In this document: positions 49,591 through 52,857 of the stretch, one piece after another
How positions within the stretch are numbered: position 1 is the first letter of the stretch
Layout: each line of letters starts with the position of its first letter
NCBI GenBank assembly: GCA_014871665.1
Contig: WGSL01000006.1
Span: 1-52,857 of the forward strand
DNA length: 52,857 bases
Origin: Collinsella sp.
GTDB taxonomy: Bacteria > Actinomycetota > Coriobacteriia > Coriobacteriales > Coriobacteriaceae
Direction of reading: 5' to 3'
Translations under genes and position numbers: made by a program
The notes under the pieces: generated by a model
Databases searched by the model: none
The model's input: only the letters and a program-made list of their open reading frames with translations
Told to the model about the DNA's origin: nothing

Positions 49591-51174
49591 ATGGGAAAGA
49601 AACTCGATAAGAAGGCCAAGGTCGCCGTGGCAAAGGCCGCCAAGGGCGTCAAGGCCGCTAAAGTCGACAAGGCCGTCAAAAAGTTCCGCAAACTCGAGGG
49701 CAAGCTGTGGACTCGTGAGTACCTGCTCAAGATTGCCGAGTTCGATGGAGCGACGATTGCTCCTGCCAATGGTGCTGCCGCCCGTGCCGACGCCATGGGC
49801 ACGCTTGCCGGCGAGCATCACAAGCTGCTGACCAGCGAGAAGTCCGTTGAGCTCGTACGCTCGTTAGCGCGCGAGACCGTCGCCGGCGGCAAAATTGACG
49901 ACCCGCAGCTGCTCGACAAGATCCGTGTGCTCGGTCGCGACCAGCGCGAGGCAAGCGTCATCCCCACCGAGGAGGCCGAGGCCTGGACCAGGCTCACCTG
50001 CGAGGCCGATGCCGTGTGGCACAAGGCCAAGACGGCCAATGACTGGGCGAGCTTTGAGCCCTATGTGGATAGAATCGTCGCCCAACTTAAGCATCAGGCC
50101 GAACTTATGGACCCCAAGCGCGACCCATACGATGTTTGGCTCGACCAGTACGAGCGCGGCCTTTCCGCCAAGAGCTTCGATGCGTTTTGCGATGAGGTCA
50201 AGGCGACGGTCGTGCCGCTCGTGCACGCCATCGGCGAGCGCAGCCAGCAGCCCGATGCCGACTTTTTGCACGCCCGCGTGCCCGAGGCCGCCCAGCGCGC
50301 CATGAGCTTCGACCTTATGAAGCTTGTCGGCCTGAACCTGGACGACACCACGCTTGCCTTTACCGAGCACCCGTTTAGCGAGGGCTTTGCCGTGGGTGAC
50401 GCGCGCATCGCGACACACATCTACGAGGACGATTGCATCTCCAACGTCTACAGCATCATCCACGAGGCGGGACACGCCATGTACGAGCTGGGCGTCAATC
50501 CTGCCTATGCGCGCACCTGTCTTGAGGGTGGCACCTCCATGGGCATCCACGAGAGTCAGAGCCGCTTTTTCGAGAACACCGTGGGTCGCAGCCGCGCCTT
50601 TATGGGACCGCTGCTCGAGGTGCTACGCCGCCACGCACCCGAGGTCTACGGCGACGTCGACGAGGACACGCTCTACCACGCCGTGAACATCGCGCAGCCT
50701 TCGCTGATCCGCACCGAGGCCGACGAGCTCACCTATCCGCTGCACGTTATGGTGCGCTACGAGATCGAGCGCATGCTGTTTGCCGGCGAGGCCACGGCCA
50801 AGGACATCCCCGCGCTTTGGAACCGCTTCATGGATGAGTACCTGGGCATTCCCGTTCCCGACGACACGCACGGCTGCCTACAGGATACGCACTGGAGCGG
50901 CGGCTCGTTTGGCTACTTCCCCACCTATGCGCTGGGCAGCGCCTACGACGCCATGTTTGTGCCGGCCATGTGCCGCGACGGCGTCGACCTTACCGGCGCC
51001 TGCGCGAGCGGCGATCTGGCGCCCGTCCGTGCCTGGCTGGGCGAGCACATTTGGCAGTGGGGCCGCGCCAAAGACGCGCCGGAACTCATCAAGGGCGCCT
51101 GCGGCATGGCGTTCGATGCCCGCTACTACTGCAGCTACCTGCAGGACAAGTTCACCACGCTCTACGAGCTGTAA
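49591..51174 (+). CDS. M32 family metallocarboxypeptidase
   Basis: A 527-aa thermostable-carboxypeptidase-type (Taq) zinc peptidase removing C-terminal residues from peptides in the cytosol. The zinc site is IIHEAGHAMYELG (HEAGH at 291-295), with the third-ligand region GIHESQSRFFENTVGRS and IRTEADELTYPLHVMVRYEIER, all family hallmarks. The N-terminus has about 35 extra residues rich in Lys and Ala (KKLDKKAKVAVAKAAKGVKAAK), probably a basic helix. Its role is unknown. Monocistronic. Confidence 0.93.
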   Translation: MGKKLDKKAKVAVAKAAKGVKAAKVDKAVKKFRKLEGKLWTREYLLKIAEFDGATIAPANGAAARADAMGTLAGEHHKLLTSEKSVELVRSLARETVAGGKIDDPQLLDKIRVLGRDQREASVIPTEEAEAWTRLTCEADAVWHKAKTANDWASFEPYVDRIVAQLKHQAELMDPKRDPYDVWLDQYERGLSAKSFDAFCDEVKATVVPLVHAIGERSQQPDADFLHARVPEAAQRAMSFDLMKLVGLNLDDTTLAFTEHPFSEGFAVGDARIATHIYEDDCISNVYSIIHEAGHAMYELGVNPAYARTCLEGGTSMGIHESQSRFFENTVGRSRAFMGPLLEVLRRHAPEVYGDVDEDTLYHAVNIAQPSLIRTEADELTYPLHVMVRYEIERMLFAGEATAKDIPALWNRFMDEYLGIPVPDDTHGCLQDTHWSGGSFGYFPTYALGSAYDAMFVPAMCRDGVDLTGACASGDLAPVRAWLGEHIWQWGRAKDAPELIKGACGMAFDARYYCSYLQDKFTTLYEL

Positions 51175-51196
51175 GGCATAACCGACACGCCAACGC

Positions 51197-51237
51197 AAAG
51201 GGGACGCCGCGGAACCAATCCGCAGCGTCCCCTTTCC
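51197..51237 (+). terminator. Terminator after the M32 carboxypeptidase gene
   Basis: AAAGGGGACGCCGCGG-AACCAAT-CCGCAGCGTCCCCTTT: a long stem with one mismatch and a short U tract. It lies between convergent genes and could serve both. Confidence 0.8.
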
Positions 51238-51271
51238 ACCTAGTCGTTTAAGAACGTCCCCAATGACTACC

Positions 51272-52603
51272 TTACAGAGCCTCCAGCGCGGCGGCGATGC
51301 GCTTCATGGCGACGTCGGCGGCGGCTTGGTCGGGGGCTTCGGCCAAAACGCGAATCACCGACTCGGTTCCGCTCTTGCGCACGAGCACGCGGCCCTCGCC
51401 TGCCAGCGCAGCCTCGGCCTCGGCAATGGCGTTCTGCACGCCCATGTTCTCGAGCGCGGCGTCCTTGTCCGCCACGTGCACGGCCACCTGCGCCTGCGGC
51501 AGCAGCTTGCACGGAGCCGTGAGCTGCGAGAGCGTCTCGCGCTCGGCACGAATCACTTCCATCACGCGCAGTGAGGTCATAATGCCGTCGCCCGTGCGCT
51601 CGATATCGCCAAAGATCGTATGGCCCGTCTGCTCGCCACCCAGGCTGTAGCCGCCCTCTCGCATCTTGGCATACACGTGACGGTCGCCCACGCCGCTGGT
51701 CACGGCGCTCAGACCGGCAAGCTCCAGCGACTTGACCAGGCCAAAGTTGCTGGCAATCGTCGGCACCACGGTACCGCCCGAGAGTCGCCCGTGCTTGTTC
51801 AGATACACGCCGCACACGTACAGGATCTGGTCGCCGTCTACCACGCGACCGCGCTCATCCACGGCCAGGCAGCGGTCGGCATCGCCGTCGTAGGCAAAGC
51901 CCACGTCCAGGCCCTGCTCCACCACATGGCGCTGCAGACGCTCCATATGCGTGGAGCCGCAGTCGACGTTGATGTTAAAACCATCGGGCGCGGCGTTGAT
52001 CACGCGCACGTCGGCGCCCAGCGCGTCAAACACCGGCTTGGCCACCGAGGACGCCGAGCCGTTGGCGCAGTCGATGCCGATCTTGACGCCCTGCAGCGAA
52101 AAGTTCGCGCTGGCGATGAGCGAAGCAATGTAGCGGTTGCGGCCCTGCATGTAGTCCACCGTGGCGCCGATGTGGTTGCCCGTGGCCAGCGGCACCTCGC
52201 TCTTGCCATCGATGTAGTCCTCGATAAGCTCCAGTACGTCCTCGTCCATCTTAAAACCGTCGCTGTTGACGAGCTTAATGCCGTTATCGCAAAACGGGTT
52301 GTGGCTCGCACTGATCATGATGCCGCAATCGAAGCAGCCCTCCACAGTCTGATGCGCTACGCCCGGCGTGGGGATCACGTGCAGCATATAGGCGTCCGCG
52401 CCGCTCGCGACCAGGCCGCTCACCAGCGCCGCCTCGAACATATAACTCGAGCGACGTGTGTCCTTGCCCACGATGACGCGCGCCTTAGCACTGCGGTTGG
52501 CGCCGTAATACCAGCCCACAAAACGGCCAATCTTATAAGCGTGCTCTACCGTCAGCCCAACGTTGGCCTCGCCGCGAAAGCCGTCGGTGCCAAAGTACTT
52601 CAT
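51272..52603 (-). CDS. glmM: Phosphoglucosamine mutase
   Basis: Converts glucosamine 6-phosphate to glucosamine 1-phosphate for peptidoglycan. At 443 aa it is normal. MKYFGTDGFRGEAN at the N-terminus, the active-site GIMISASHNPFCDNGIKL with phosphoserine Ser100, the metal loop FAYDGDADRC, the sugar-binding GGEQTGH, and the C-terminal phosphate-binding LVRKSGTESVIRVLAEA identify GlmM. GGAGAGCGC precedes the ATG. Confidence 0.96.
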   Translation of the reverse strand: MKYFGTDGFRGEANVGLTVEHAYKIGRFVGWYYGANRSAKARVIVGKDTRRSSYMFEAALVSGLVASGADAYMLHVIPTPGVAHQTVEGCFDCGIMISASHNPFCDNGIKLVNSDGFKMDEDVLELIEDYIDGKSEVPLATGNHIGATVDYMQGRNRYIASLIASANFSLQGVKIGIDCANGSASSVAKPVFDALGADVRVINAAPDGFNINVDCGSTHMERLQRHVVEQGLDVGFAYDGDADRCLAVDERGRVVDGDQILYVCGVYLNKHGRLSGGTVVPTIASNFGLVKSLELAGLSAVTSGVGDRHVYAKMREGGYSLGGEQTGHTIFGDIERTGDGIMTSLRVMEVIRAERETLSQLTAPCKLLPQAQVAVHVADKDAALENMGVQNAIAEAEAALAGEGRVLVRKSGTESVIRVLAEAPDQAAADVAMKRIAAALEAL

Positions 52604-52621
52604 GCGCTCTCCTTACAAAAT

Positions 52622-52650
52622 AGGGGCGAACAGATTGCCTGTCCGCCCCA
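52622..52650 (-). terminator. Terminator of the gene entering from the right edge
   Basis: On the minus strand GGGGCGGACAG-GCAAT-CTGTTCGCCCCTATTTTG, between that gene and glmM, so glmM has its own promoter nearby. Confidence 0.75.
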
Positions 52651-52686
52651 AAATGGTACTCGATTATCTGCGCTACCAGAAAAACC

Positions 52687-52857
52687 CTACGCCGACGCGC
52701 TGTCGCGAGCCGCCTGGCATGTAGGAGTCTGACGCAGCATAAGCGGCTTGTCCCCCGCCTCGGCCGACGTGGTCAGCGTATACGTGATCGTCGTCGTCTC
52801 GCCAGCATGCAGGTCAACGGTGCCCGAATAGAAGGGGATTCCATGCCACGTAGCGGC
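52687..52857 (-). CDS. C-terminal end of a possible DUF4012-type protein (partial)
   Basis: The minus strand is open from the window edge to a TAG at 52689-52687, giving 56 residues: WHGIPFYSGTVDLHAGETTTITYTLTTSAEAG, then KPLMLRQTPTC and a short polar tail. The beta-rich pattern with G-E-T-T-T-I-T-Y resembles the C-terminus of DUF4012 cell-surface proteins common in Actinomycetota. The identification rests on this short tail only. Confidence 0.55.
   Translation of the reverse strand, partial: AATWHGIPFYSGTVDLHAGETTTITYTLTTSAEAGDKPLMLRQTPTCQAARDSASA

Overview
The window is bacterial, GC-rich, and looks like a member of the Coriobacteriia, most likely Collinsella (Actinomycetota). That assignment is an inference from the gene families: a C-P lyase operon carrying the PHP-type phosphodiesterase known from Eggerthella lenta, a compact Tad/Flp pilus locus, Coriobacteriia-style small hypotheticals, and many short inverted-repeat elements between genes. 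No taxonomic marker RNA is present. Most genes run on the minus strand. Strong Shine-Dalgarno sequences and ATGA/TAATG stop-start overlaps fix most starts.

Layout. 1-1000: a cut tRNA-Arg(ACG), a structured repeat that duplicates a tRNA 3' end, a complete tRNA-Arg(ACG), and a small hypothetical. 1.1-5.1 kb: serS, a 57-aa membrane microprotein, proC, rlmH and an SPFH protein. 5.1-5.9 kb: a 225-bp inverted-repeat element, two tandem copies of the tRNA-associated repeat, and tRNA-Leu(CAG). 5.9-17.2 kb: a complete phosphonate uptake and C-P lyase operon (phnD-C-E-E-G-H-I-J-K-M-L, a PHP phosphodiesterase, phnO). 17.4-22.9 kb: tatD, rsmA, metG, rsmI and a GH5-like protein. 22.9-24.1 kb: three 62-bp palindromic repeats, tRNA-Phe, and a toxin/antitoxin-like pair. 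24.1-33.7 kb: a Tad (Flp pilus) operon. 34-41.5 kb: rsgA, a Ca2+-type P-ATPase with a ribosome-site-sequestering leader hairpin, pyk, and an AbiEi/PD-(D/E)XK-like hypothetical beside an inverted-repeat element. 41.5-45.2 kb: a phospholipase-C-like protein and a nickel ECF transporter (nikMN-Q-O) whose nikM is frameshifted and which sits behind a NikR-like operator. 45.3-52.9 kb: pheST with a T-box leader, an M32 carboxypeptidase, glmM, and the 3' end of a further gene.

Functional logic. PhnCDE imports phosphonates, PhnGHIJKLM converts them to a cyclic ribosyl phosphate, and the PHP enzyme can take this to ribose 5-phosphate. That would explain why phnN and phnP are absent. CpaB, TadZ, TadA, TadB and TadC with a Flp pilin and three TadE/TadG-like pseudopilins form a surface-pilus machine; the prepilin peptidase must lie elsewhere.

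The most unusual signal is the roughly 190-bp unit at two unrelated tRNA loci. It has a conserved multi-hairpin core, and the locus's own tRNA 3' end plus terminator are duplicated on either side. This resembles a tiny tRNA-targeting element with no coding capacity.
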